DNA of 64,000 bases from Glutamicibacter sp. PS. Its GTDB lineage: Bacteria > Actinomycetota > Actinomycetes > Actinomycetales > Micrococcaceae. Location of the stretch: NCBI GenBank assembly GCA_031317595.1, contig JANCMB010000001.1, forward strand, positions 3,338,468-3,402,467. Direction: 5' to 3'. The translations under genes were made by a program, and so were the position numbers. A model generated the notes under the pieces. It ran no database searches, was not told where the DNA came from, and saw only the letters and a program-made list of their open reading frames with translations. Shown here piece by piece: positions 8,145 to 15,977 of the stretch; position 1 is the first letter of the stretch, and every line of letters starts with the position of its first letter.

Positions 8145-9320
8145 CTAGACGGCGGCCGGTACCGGTGCGTGCCGCGCGGCCAGCACCAGTTCGGCTAATT
8201 CACGAACCGCGCCATGCCCGCCCGAACGGGATAGTCGGTGCCGTGCGGCGCGGTGGACCTCGACTTGGGCGTCGGACACGGCAATCGGCCAACCCACCAA
8301 CGCCATGGGGGCGAGGTCGTTGATGTCGTTACCGACATAGGCCACCCGCGCCGGGTTGACGCCCTCGTCGCGCATCCAATTGGCCAGAAAACTGGCCTTG
8401 TCATCGATGCCGTGGGCCACCTGGACGTTGAGTTTTGCGGCACGTGCGGCGACCACCGGGTTCATTTCCTTGGAGAGGATTAGGAACTTCACCCCGGCGG
8501 CCCGCAACCGGGCAACGCCCATGCCATCGGAACGCGAGACGCGCACGGTTTCGGTCCCGTGCTCGTCGACGTAGGCGGTATCCGGGGTATGCACCCCGTC
8601 GAAATCGGTCACCACGGCGTCCACGTCGATCGGCGCCGTGCTCTGCGGCACGAGCAGCGAAGCGAAGCTCAGGTCCGTTTCGGTGTCGATGTCGATGCCG
8701 TGCTCGCTCGGTACCTCGTGGATCGCGACCCGTCCGAAGAATCGGTGCTGTGCCGCCCGGAACCCGGCGGTGTTCATCACGTAGAAGGCGCCGGTTTCGC
8801 GGAAGCGTGGTTCGCGGTCCTGACGGCGTGGCCGGTGGGACATTTCGTGCCCGACGGCTACTGCCTGCTGCTGCTCATCCAGTGCCCAGTGGAACCCGTG
8901 ATCTGCTACCGCGGCAAAGCACACCTCGGCACGTGACTGCTCCACCGTCTCCACGGCGGCATCGAGGTCCTCCGGAGAGATCATCGGACTGGTGCACTGG
9001 ATGAAGACCGTTACCTCAGGGGCAGGGTCGAACTGTTCCAACACATGCTCCAGCACCGATTCACTGCTGGCGGTGTCACCGGCGATATCCGCTGGACGAT
9101 CTACCACCGTGGCCCCGTAGGACAGGGCCTCGGCTTTGATCTGCGGGTGGTCGGTGCTGACCACGACCTCGTCGATGCGCGACGCGGCCCGGGCCGAGGT
9201 GATGGCCCGTCCCAGCAGCGATTGGCCGCCGATCTGTCGCAGGTTCTTAAGCCGGATGCCCTTGGACCCTCCCCGGGCGGGAATGATCGCCAAGACTTTT
9301 GGCTGTTCGGTATTGCTCAC
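8145..9320 (-). CDS. neuA: CMP-nonulosonate cytidylyltransferase fused to HAD phosphatase
   Basis: Two domains in about 391 residues. Residues 8-225 are a NeuA-type cytidylyltransferase: IIPARGGSKGIRLKN, STDHPQIKAEA and QCTSPMISPEDLDAAV. Residues 232-380 are a KdsC-like HAD phosphatase: nucleophile D239 in VVTDFDGVHTPD, S283 (motif II), K308 (motif III) and GNDINDL with D332 and D335 (motif IV). The fusion implies removal of a phosphate from a nonulosonate 9-phosphate followed by CMP activation. I chose GTG 9320 because the family starts a few residues before VLAIIPARGG. The frame is open up to TTG 9425, and neither start has a clear ribosome site. First gene of the minus-strand glycan operon. 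Confidence 0.88.
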   Translation of the reverse strand: MSNTEQPKVLAIIPARGGSKGIRLKNLRQIGGQSLLGRAITSARAASRIDEVVVSTDHPQIKAEALSYGATVVDRPADIAGDTASSESVLEHVLEQFDPAPEVTVFIQCTSPMISPEDLDAAVETVEQSRAEVCFAAVADHGFHWALDEQQQAVAVGHEMSHRPRRQDREPRFRETGAFYVMNTAGFRAAQHRFFGRVAIHEVPSEHGIDIDTETDLSFASLLVPQSTAPIDVDAVVTDFDGVHTPDTAYVDEHGTETVRVSRSDGMGVARLRAAGVKFLILSKEMNPVVAARAAKLNVQVAHGIDDKASFLANWMRDEGVNPARVAYVGNDINDLAPMALVGWPIAVSDAQVEVHRAARHRLSRSGGHGAVRELAELVLAARHAPVPAAV

Positions 9321-9538
9321 AAAATTGAAGGTATTCGTTGGAGTTAACCGCAGGGGTGCACTCGGGTAAACGCCGGGTGAAGAGGCGGTGTCATCCCCTG
9401 CTAGTTTGCTGAATACACTGATCAACTAGCGATCGTCGCGTGCGCAAGGGTGCTGCACCAGATGAGCGGGCAGGGAAAGACGCATAGGCGTGCGAGACAT
9501 AAACCGGGCGTCGCCGCACGCGGTACGCCTCAAGCATT

Positions 9539-9554
9539 TAGGCTGGAAACCATG
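9539..9554 (+). promoter_or_regulatory. -10 element TAGGCT placed for leaderless start of the GT87 gene
   Basis: TAGGCT at 9539-9544 lies seven bases before ATG 9552, so transcription would begin at or next to the start codon. The same spacing recurs before other genes here (14267, 25511). No clear -35 box is seen. Confidence 0.5.
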
Positions 9555-11012
9555 CAGGAGTCCACCCAGTCCAAACAGTCCGCGCGACGCCGTGGCCCGG
9601 TGCGCATCACCGTGCCCTCACGGTCCGACCGCTTTTTGGCGAAGTTCACCGAGGTGATTGGCGGACCGTTGGGTCGGCATAGCGCGCCGGGACAAATTAA
9701 TCCCGGATTGTTCACCGTGGAGCGGGTGCTGATCATCATGACGGTGATTGGCTCTCTGCTCATGTTGCTGGCGAAGAATCCCTGCCGGGTGAACGGTTGG
9801 GGCGGCTCGAACCCGTACGACTATTTCTGCTACACCGACTGGGTCCCACTCTTTGGGGCACGTGGCTTTGCCGATAATCCCTTCGCCCCCTTCGCTGCCG
9901 GAGCCGACTTTGAGTATCCGGTCCTGATGAGCGCTGTGGCCTCCGTGGTCTCGGCTCTCGTACCGCAGGTGGAAACCGGTCGTTCGCTGATCTTTTTCGA
10001 TATGAACCTGCTGCTGGTTAGCGTGCTCTGGCTAATCACGGTGTTGTGCACCATGAAGATGTGTGGACGGCGTCCCTGGGATGCCGCCTTTGTGGCCATT
10101 GCCCCGGGGATTATCTTGACCGGCAGTATCAACTGGGACATGTGGGCCGTAGCGCTGCTGGCCGGCGGGATGTTGGCCTTCGCGCGCGGACATAGCATCG
10201 GGGCCGGTGTGCTCATCGGCTTGGGGACGGCTATGAAGATCTATCCCTTCTTCATTCTGGGGGCCATTCTGGTGCTTGCTTTGCGTACCGGACGGTGGTC
10301 GGTGTTCGTTAAGACCGCCGGGTTCGCCGCCGGCACTTGGGCGCTGGTGAACCTGCCCTATGCGCTCGCCTTTCCCTCCTCCTTTGCATATTTCTTCAGC
10401 TTCTCCTCCGAACGTGGGGCGGGGCTTTCCAGCTTCTGGCATGTCTGGAACATTGGGGCGAAGTACGAGTTGGTTCCCTTCCTTGCACCAGAGACAATTT
10501 CCCGGTTGGGCATTGGGTTGTTTTTCCTCTGCTGCGTGGGTGTGGCCGTGCTGGCGCTGGCCGCTCCGGAGCGCCCACGAGTGGCCTCATTGGCGTTCCT
10601 AATCATCGCCTCCTTCGTAATGGTGAATAAGGTCTACTCGCCGCAGTTCATCGTGTGGCTCATCCCGCTCTTTGCCTTGGCGCTGCCGCGGTGGAAGGAA
10701 TTCACCGCGTGGATGCTGGTGGAGGTGGCACACTTCTATGGCCTCTGGGCTTACCTTGGCTCATTCGGAGATGACAAGGACATCCACAAGACGTTCCCCG
10801 AACTGGGCTACGTATTGCTGGTCTTCGCGCACATGATCATGCTGGGCTTTTTGATGTACCGGGTGGTACGCACCGTGCTCGACCCATTGCAGGATCCGGT
10901 GCGCATCGTTGGTCAGGACGATCCGCAGGCCGGCGGGTTCGCCGGTGCCGACGACAAGTTCACGCTCTCGGCGCTTCGCGGGAAGGCACCACGTAAGGAA
11001 CAGGTCGGCTAA
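9552..11012 (+). CDS. GT87-family membrane glycosyltransferase (polyprenyl-phosphate sugar donor type)
   Basis: 486 residues with a basic cytoplasmic N-terminus and about ten hydrophobic segments (for example VERVLIIMTVIGSLLMLLAKN, AFVAIAPGIILTGSINWDMWAVALLAGG and ASLAFLIIASFVMVNKVYSPQFIVWLIPL). GSINWDMWA and KIYPFF are typical of GT87 (DUF2029) enzymes, which move mannose or arabinose from polyprenyl phosphate on the outer membrane face. A GT87 gene near rpsF is conserved in actinobacteria. ATG 9552 is preferred over an upstream in-frame ATG at 9450 because TAGGCT is placed for leaderless initiation. Its stop TAA abuts the next ATG. Confidence 0.82.
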   Translation: MQESTQSKQSARRRGPVRITVPSRSDRFLAKFTEVIGGPLGRHSAPGQINPGLFTVERVLIIMTVIGSLLMLLAKNPCRVNGWGGSNPYDYFCYTDWVPLFGARGFADNPFAPFAAGADFEYPVLMSAVASVVSALVPQVETGRSLIFFDMNLLLVSVLWLITVLCTMKMCGRRPWDAAFVAIAPGIILTGSINWDMWAVALLAGGMLAFARGHSIGAGVLIGLGTAMKIYPFFILGAILVLALRTGRWSVFVKTAGFAAGTWALVNLPYALAFPSSFAYFFSFSSERGAGLSSFWHVWNIGAKYELVPFLAPETISRLGIGLFFLCCVGVAVLALAAPERPRVASLAFLIIASFVMVNKVYSPQFIVWLIPLFALALPRWKEFTAWMLVEVAHFYGLWAYLGSFGDDKDIHKTFPELGYVLLVFAHMIMLGFLMYRVVRTVLDPLQDPVRIVGQDDPQAGGFAGADDKFTLSALRGKAPRKEQVG

Positions 11013-12428
11013 ATGGGTGAGGTAGCCGTGGTCGGGGCCGGCCCGAACGGCTTGACGGCCGCCGCCGTGATTGCACGGGCCGGGGTTCCGGTGATGGTCT
11101 ACGAAGCAAATGCAGAACTCGGCGGCGCGGCCCGCACACAACGGCTCGGCACCAGCGGTGCTACCTTCGATCTGGGCAGCGCCGTGCACCCAATGGCGCT
11201 ACTTTCACCGGCATTCGTCGATCTGGGCGTTCATCGGCGGGTCCGTTTTGAGACGCCGGAGCTGTCCTTCGCTCATGTGCTCGATCGCCGTAGCGCTCAC
11301 GCTTGGCGCGATCTGGACCGCACCGCCGAAGAACTTGGGGGTGCCGAGGGTCGCGTCTATCGGCGCCTACTCGGACCGCTTTCCGAGCACATCGATGAAC
11401 TGGCGGCCGTTTTACTTAACCCACTACCGCGTGCCGGACGCGAAGGTGCGGCCTTGGCCCGCTTTGCCGCGGCCGTTCCCTCCGCCATGGTGCTACGCGA
11501 TCTGTACTCCGAACGATTCCCGCGGGCGGCTGCACTCCTCGCCGGCTGTGCGGCGCATCTTGCCGGGGGAGGGCGCGGACCTGCGGCGTTGGGCTCTGGT
11601 CTTTTTCTGGCGGCCTCCGCCCATGCCGGTGGCTGGCCGATTCCCATTGGAGGTTCCCAAGCGATCAGCGATGCGCTCGCCGAAGAAGCCGCCGCCCACG
11701 GTGCGCAGTTTCATCGCTCGCAACCGGTGACCGACCTGAGGCAACTGGACGAAGAAGTGGTGCTGTTTGCGGTGGGAGCCGAGGAGGCCGCACGCATAGC
11801 CGGTGAACGGATCCGGCCGCCGCTACGCCGCCGCTTGGTTAGCACGCGCCGCCCACCGGGCAGTTGCGTTGTGCATTTTCTGTTGCGTGAACCGGTCCCA
11901 TGGCGTGAGAAGCAACTTCACCGGGCCGGGACCGTCCACCTGGGCGGTGACGCGCGCCGCGTGGTTCGGGTGGAACGCCAAAGTCGTACCCACACGGTAC
12001 AGCGCCCCTACGTGATCGTCTCCCAACCCTCACTGTTCGATGGTTCGCGCACCAGCGATAACACCCAAGTGCTCTGGACCTATTGCCACGTGCCGCGTGG
12101 GTCGGGCGCCGACATGGCGGCGGCGGTGACCGCGCAGATCGAGGCGGCGGCCCCCGGGTTTGGAGACACCGTGCTGGAGCGTTATGCGGTCCCGGCGGCC
12201 GGGCTGGAACAACAGAACGCCGCGCTGGTCGGTGGTGATATCACCGGAGGAAGTATGGATCTGCGTGGCGCGTTGCTTCGACCTCGATTGAGTTCCTCGC
12301 CGTGGCGGGTCGGACGTGGACTGTATTTGGTGTCTTCCGCGGCCTCTCCGGGCCCATCCGTTCATGGCATGGGTGGTTATCTCGGGGCCGCAGATATGCT
12401 CCGAACGGAGTACTCACTTACCGTGTAA
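11013..12428 (+). CDS. FAD-dependent oxidoreductase of the phytoene desaturase-like type
   Basis: 471 residues. The N-terminus VAVVGAGPNGLTAAAVIARAG is a Rossmann FAD-binding motif, followed by YEANAELGGAART, which binds the FAD ribose. The C-terminus has GLYLVSSAASPGPSVHGMGGYLGA, the closing FAD motif of CrtI/monoamine-oxidase-like enzymes. GGWPIPIGGSQAISDAL matches the substrate-domain signature of NAD(P)/FAD-dependent COG1233 proteins. The substrate is unknown; no carotenoid genes are near. It starts immediately after the GT87 stop (TAAATG), so it is co-transcribed and probably translationally coupled with it. Confidence 0.85.
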   Translation: MGEVAVVGAGPNGLTAAAVIARAGVPVMVYEANAELGGAARTQRLGTSGATFDLGSAVHPMALLSPAFVDLGVHRRVRFETPELSFAHVLDRRSAHAWRDLDRTAEELGGAEGRVYRRLLGPLSEHIDELAAVLLNPLPRAGREGAALARFAAAVPSAMVLRDLYSERFPRAAALLAGCAAHLAGGGRGPAALGSGLFLAASAHAGGWPIPIGGSQAISDALAEEAAAHGAQFHRSQPVTDLRQLDEEVVLFAVGAEEAARIAGERIRPPLRRRLVSTRRPPGSCVVHFLLREPVPWREKQLHRAGTVHLGGDARRVVRVERQSRTHTVQRPYVIVSQPSLFDGSRTSDNTQVLWTYCHVPRGSGADMAAAVTAQIEAAAPGFGDTVLERYAVPAAGLEQQNAALVGGDITGGSMDLRGALLRPRLSSSPWRVGRGLYLVSSAASPGPSVHGMGGYLGAADMLRTEYSLTV

Positions 12429-12488
12429 GCCTTTGGGAGGAGCCGATAAATCAGCACTGGGGACGGTTCGATCCATCCGTGCCGTTCC

Positions 12489-12503
12489 TAGACTTAAGGC
12501 ATG
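12489..12503 (+). promoter_or_regulatory. -10 element TAGACT before the ABC transporter operon
   Basis: TAGACT at 12489-12494 precedes ATG 12501 by six bases with no Shine-Dalgarno sequence between, again pointing to a leaderless message. Confidence 0.45.
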
Positions 12504-13427
12504 ATTCAGGCACAGGAACTTAGCAAACGCTACGGTTCGAAAACCGTTGTCGACCGCGTCTCGTTCACCGTGCAGCCGGGGCAAGTGACCGGTTTTCTCG
12601 GACCGAATGGCGCCGGTAAATCTACTACGATGCGCATGATCCTTGGCCTCGCGACGCCAACGAGCGGCTCCGTACAGGTCAACGGTGCTCCCTTCACCTC
12701 GTCGAGCCATCCGCTGACGGAGGTTGGCGCCTTGCTGGAGGCGCGAAGTGTTCACAAATCGTTGACGGCCCGAGCCCACTTGCGTTCCATGGCGGCGGCC
12801 GGGCACTTGCCAGCCAGCCGCGTCGACGCTGTACTTCAACTCACTGGGCTATGGTCGGTGCAACATAAGAAGGTCGGCGGTTTCTCGCTGGGCATGGGTC
12901 AGCGACTAGGTATCGCCACCGCGCTGCTCGGTGATCCGCAGGTTCTCATCCTCGACGAACCGGTCAACGGGCTCGATCCCGAGGGTGTGGCGTGGGTTCG
13001 TCAATTGGCTAGGCAACAGGCCGCCGAGGGGAAGACGGTGTTTATCTCCTCGCACTTGATGAGCGAAATGTCGCAGACCGCCGACCACCTGATCATCATC
13101 GGGCGCGGTCGAATCATGGCCGATGCGCCCATCGCGGAATTTCTCGCCGATGGTCGCGAGCAGACCCTGGTGCGTGCCGGTGATCTCGAAGCGCTTATGC
13201 GCGCTCTGGCAGCCAGTGGGGTGGAGCTCGTGCGGGAGGACGCTATGACCCTGCGCGTAGTTGGACCCACCTCGCAGCAGATCGGTCAGCGTGCTCTGGA
13301 GGCAGGTATTGCGCTCAGCGAATTGCGGCCGCTGAGCCGCACGCTAGAGGACGCCTATCTCGAATTGACCCGAACGGCCGTGGAATACGAATCCACCACG
13401 GCGGCGCCGATGACGGCAGGAAAGTAG
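12501..13427 (+). CDS. ABC transporter ATP-binding protein (NatA/BcrA type)
   Basis: 308 residues. Walker A is GPNGAGKST near residue 34, the signature is the variant FSLGMGQRLGIA, and Walker B is VLILDEPVNGLDP followed by the H-loop in FISSHLMSEM. A C-terminal domain after residue 215 is typical of drug or peptide exporters of this subfamily. It pairs with the permease that begins eight bases downstream. With the histidine kinase further on, it fits the common actinobacterial arrangement of an exporter with its own two-component system, often for envelope-active compounds. The substrate cannot be told from sequence. Confidence 0.93.
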   Translation: MIQAQELSKRYGSKTVVDRVSFTVQPGQVTGFLGPNGAGKSTTMRMILGLATPTSGSVQVNGAPFTSSSHPLTEVGALLEARSVHKSLTARAHLRSMAAAGHLPASRVDAVLQLTGLWSVQHKKVGGFSLGMGQRLGIATALLGDPQVLILDEPVNGLDPEGVAWVRQLARQQAAEGKTVFISSHLMSEMSQTADHLIIIGRGRIMADAPIAEFLADGREQTLVRAGDLEALMRALAASGVELVREDAMTLRVVGPTSQQIGQRALEAGIALSELRPLSRTLEDAYLELTRTAVEYESTTAAPMTAGK

Positions 13428-13435
13428 GAGAGCTC

Positions 13436-14269
13436 ATGAGCACGTCAACCGTCACCCCATCGCGCGCGGGCCGAGTCACCCTTGGCAGCGTGTTCCGTGC
13501 CGAGTCCATACGATTCTTTGCGCTGCGCTCCACCCAGATCTTGATCGTCGTCGCCGTGCTAGCGCAGATGGCACTGGCTGCCCTAGGCATCTGGTCGGTC
13601 GGAGCCTTCATGTCGAACATCCCAGCCGAAGCGGGCATGCCGAACTTCACCGACCCCGAAGTGACCGCCGAGGTCTTTGGCTCGGGAATTACCTTTTCAC
13701 AGTTAATCCTGGGTGCCATGGCTGTGCTCTTGGCCAGCGGAGAATTCACCACCGGATCCGCGGTGAGCACCTTCCTAGCCAGCCCGCAGCGACTTCGAGT
13801 TCTCTCGGCCAAGGCATTGCTCATCGCCGTGCTAACCGGGGTTATCTCGGTGGCGGGCACCTTCCTGGCCTATCTGGTCTGTCTGCCAATCGCTGGACAC
13901 TACGAGCTGGGGCTGGAACTATCCTCCGCAGCCTTCCAGCGCGTGCTCTGGTACGGAGCACTGACCACGATGATGGTGGCGTTGATTGGCTTAGCCCTTG
14001 GGTTCTTGTTGCGAAGCTCGGCCGGTGGTATCACCGTGTTACTGGGGTTGTTCTTTGTACTGTCCATTCTGGTGCAGGTCCTGATCATGGCCGTGGATTG
14101 GGTGAAGAATATTGTGCAGTACTTGCCGGATCAGGTGGTTTCAGCCTTGATCTCCCCGACGACTTCGATGTCGTCGCTTGAAACCTGGCAATTGATGTGC
14201 GCCGTGGCAGGGTGGGCGGTGATTCCGCTCGTGTTCGCCGCGTGGGCCTTGCGGGTTCGCGACATCTAG
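13436..14269 (+). CDS. ABC-2 type permease
   Basis: 277 residues with six predicted membrane spans. After a short cytoplasmic N-terminus the first span is near residues 30-50 (STQILIVVAVLAQMALAALG), the next begins ITFSQLILGAMAVLLASGEF, and later spans include ALLIAVLTGVISVAGTFLAYLV and LLGLFFVLSILVQVLIMAV. TTGSAVSTFLASPQRLRVLSAK between spans two and three is the coupling segment typical of ABC-2 permeases. ATG 13436 follows GGAGAG. It ends in TAG that also forms part of the promoter element of the kinase gene. Confidence 0.88.
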   Translation: MSTSTVTPSRAGRVTLGSVFRAESIRFFALRSTQILIVVAVLAQMALAALGIWSVGAFMSNIPAEAGMPNFTDPEVTAEVFGSGITFSQLILGAMAVLLASGEFTTGSAVSTFLASPQRLRVLSAKALLIAVLTGVISVAGTFLAYLVCLPIAGHYELGLELSSAAFQRVLWYGALTTMMVALIGLALGFLLRSSAGGITVLLGLFFVLSILVQVLIMAVDWVKNIVQYLPDQVVSALISPTTSMSSLETWQLMCAVAGWAVIPLVFAAWALRVRDI

Positions 14270-14282
14270 GCTTAACTCCATG
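14267..14282 (+). promoter_or_regulatory. -10 element TAGGCT before the histidine kinase
   Basis: TAGGCT (14267-14272) includes the stop codon of the permease and lies seven bases before ATG 14280. This gives the kinase its own leaderless promoter in addition to read-through from the ABC genes. Confidence 0.45.
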
Positions 14283-15575
14283 AGTTCACATCAGGGCGCC
14301 GACCCGCTGGTCTCCTTCGACGAACTGACCAGACGGCGCATGGGGCGGGTGCGCAGATTCATGCGCACCCACCCGCGTTTCGTCGTCGTGGCCACCGTTC
14401 TGGTGTACTTGATGCTGTCGCTGCTCGGCCTCGTCGGCCGGGCCATCGATCCGGAACTGGATCAGATCCTGATGCTCGCGGGGATCCTAGCCACGGCTCT
14501 GGCGCTACTCTTTCGCCTGCGTTACCCAATGCTGGTGTTGCTGACCGTATTTCTCATCGAATCCGGTTCCATCGTCTTGGATGCCGGCGGTGGCGGATAT
14601 AGCGGTATCGGCATGATGATCGCGCTCTATACGGTCGGCACGAAATACTCTGGCCGCCGCACCATCCCGATCGCCCTGTTTATCGGTGCGTTTCACATCT
14701 TGTTGTTCATCATGACCGGGTATCCCGATGTCAGCGAGGTCCTTGACGAGGGTGAGAGCATCGATGATTACGGGGGAGCCGCGCTCATGCTCTCGATCAG
14801 TGGTGGGTTCATGCTCGGTAGCTATGTGGCCGCCGCGGCCGTCGGAACCAATATCCGCAACGCTCGCATCCATGACGCCGAAATCAATCACTGGGCCTCC
14901 CAAGTCTCACGCCTCGCTCAGGTGCAAGAGCGCCATCGGATTGCGCGGGAGATGCATGACGTTGTCGCCCATTCACTATCGGTGATGATCGCACTTTCCG
15001 ATGGTGCCCGCGTGGTGGCCAAGAAAGACGCCGCCAGGGCCGAAACCGTCTTGGCCGAACTGTCAGGAACCGGACGCGCGGCACTCGCCGATATGCGCCG
15101 GCTCTTGGGTGTGTTGCGTCAGGTCGACGGGGCCGAACTCTCCCCGCAGCCGAGCTCTGGCAACCTAGAGCAGATGCTAGATGGGTTCCGAGTTGCCGGC
15201 TTACCCTTGACCTATAGCTACACCGGGGAGCCATTGCCCAAGGACACCACCTTTGAACTCACGGTGTACCGCATCGTCCAAGAATCGTTGACCAACGCTT
15301 TGCGCTATGCCCATGGAGCTAGTTACGTGCAGGTGCGCCTTAACCGAGAGCCTCAGTGGCTTGTCCTCGAAATCATCGATGATGGCGATGGGACGCTCTC
15401 TCATTCGGTGGGTTCCGGTCAGGGGTTGAGTGGTATGCGCGAACGAGCTGCGTTATTCGATGGAACGGTGGAGGCCGGTCCGCGGCCCGAAGGAGGCTGG
15501 ATTGTCTCCGCTTCGCTGCGGATTCCCAAATGTGACTCATCGTTACTTGAGCCTAAAACTAACCCCACCACTTAA
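14280..15575 (+). CDS. Membrane sensor histidine kinase (NarL/DesK class)
   Basis: 431 residues. Residues 35-190 hold membrane spans forming a compact sensor with no large extracellular domain. The dimerisation domain contains RHRIAREMHDVVAHSLSVM with phosphoacceptor H226, then the ATPase domain with QESLTNALRYAHG, IDDGDG and GQGLSGMRERAAL. This is the HisKA_3 class that phosphorylates LuxR-type response regulators. No regulator is next to it; the nearest is at 24815, on the other side of the giant surface protein and lipoprotein. The intervening 9.2 kb looks like an insertion into a normal kinase-regulator pair. Confidence 0.93.
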   Translation: MSSHQGADPLVSFDELTRRRMGRVRRFMRTHPRFVVVATVLVYLMLSLLGLVGRAIDPELDQILMLAGILATALALLFRLRYPMLVLLTVFLIESGSIVLDAGGGGYSGIGMMIALYTVGTKYSGRRTIPIALFIGAFHILLFIMTGYPDVSEVLDEGESIDDYGGAALMLSISGGFMLGSYVAAAAVGTNIRNARIHDAEINHWASQVSRLAQVQERHRIAREMHDVVAHSLSVMIALSDGARVVAKKDAARAETVLAELSGTGRAALADMRRLLGVLRQVDGAELSPQPSSGNLEQMLDGFRVAGLPLTYSYTGEPLPKDTTFELTVYRIVQESLTNALRYAHGASYVQVRLNREPQWLVLEIIDDGDGTLSHSVGSGQGLSGMRERAALFDGTVEAGPRPEGGWIVSASLRIPKCDSSLLEPKTNPTT

Positions 15576-15977
15576 CATCTTGTCTTGAAAATTTACTTTC
15601 AGAGTGAGCTTCTCACTCACTGAGAAAATATTCACGCCAAGGCATGATGGGGAAAATTTATGCCCAGCCGAGATCGCGATCCAAAAAACCGCGGTGTTAC
15701 CCAGCTCACTGGGCATTATTCGTGGGTATTTGATTATGCGCGCAATGGCATCGCTCGGGCCGTGAAGCGTCAACTATTGCAAGTTCCAATGGTTTATCCG
15801 TGTGACTTGTGCGTTTTTAGAACAGTGTCTACATAGTGGGGCAAGTGTTGAATTTTACGGAAATTCTGAGGTTAGTCTCAGAAAGCTATTGATTTGGACA
15901 TAGCCGACCTTGTTGAATGTGCAGTGGGGAACCTTGGGGGTTGTACACAGTAGCGCCATATACAAGGAGGGCATTTC
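15576..15977 (+). promoter_or_regulatory. 402-base upstream region of the giant surface protein
   Basis: No gene is supported here. The stretch is more AT-rich than its surroundings. A short perfect hairpin GAGTGAG-ctt-CTCACTC lies at 15602-15618, shortly after the kinase stop. No promoter could be chosen with confidence among several TTGA-like boxes. The region ends with ACAAGGAGGGCATTTC, a strong ribosome site for ATG 15978. The length suggests regulated transcription of the adhesin. Confidence 0.4.
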
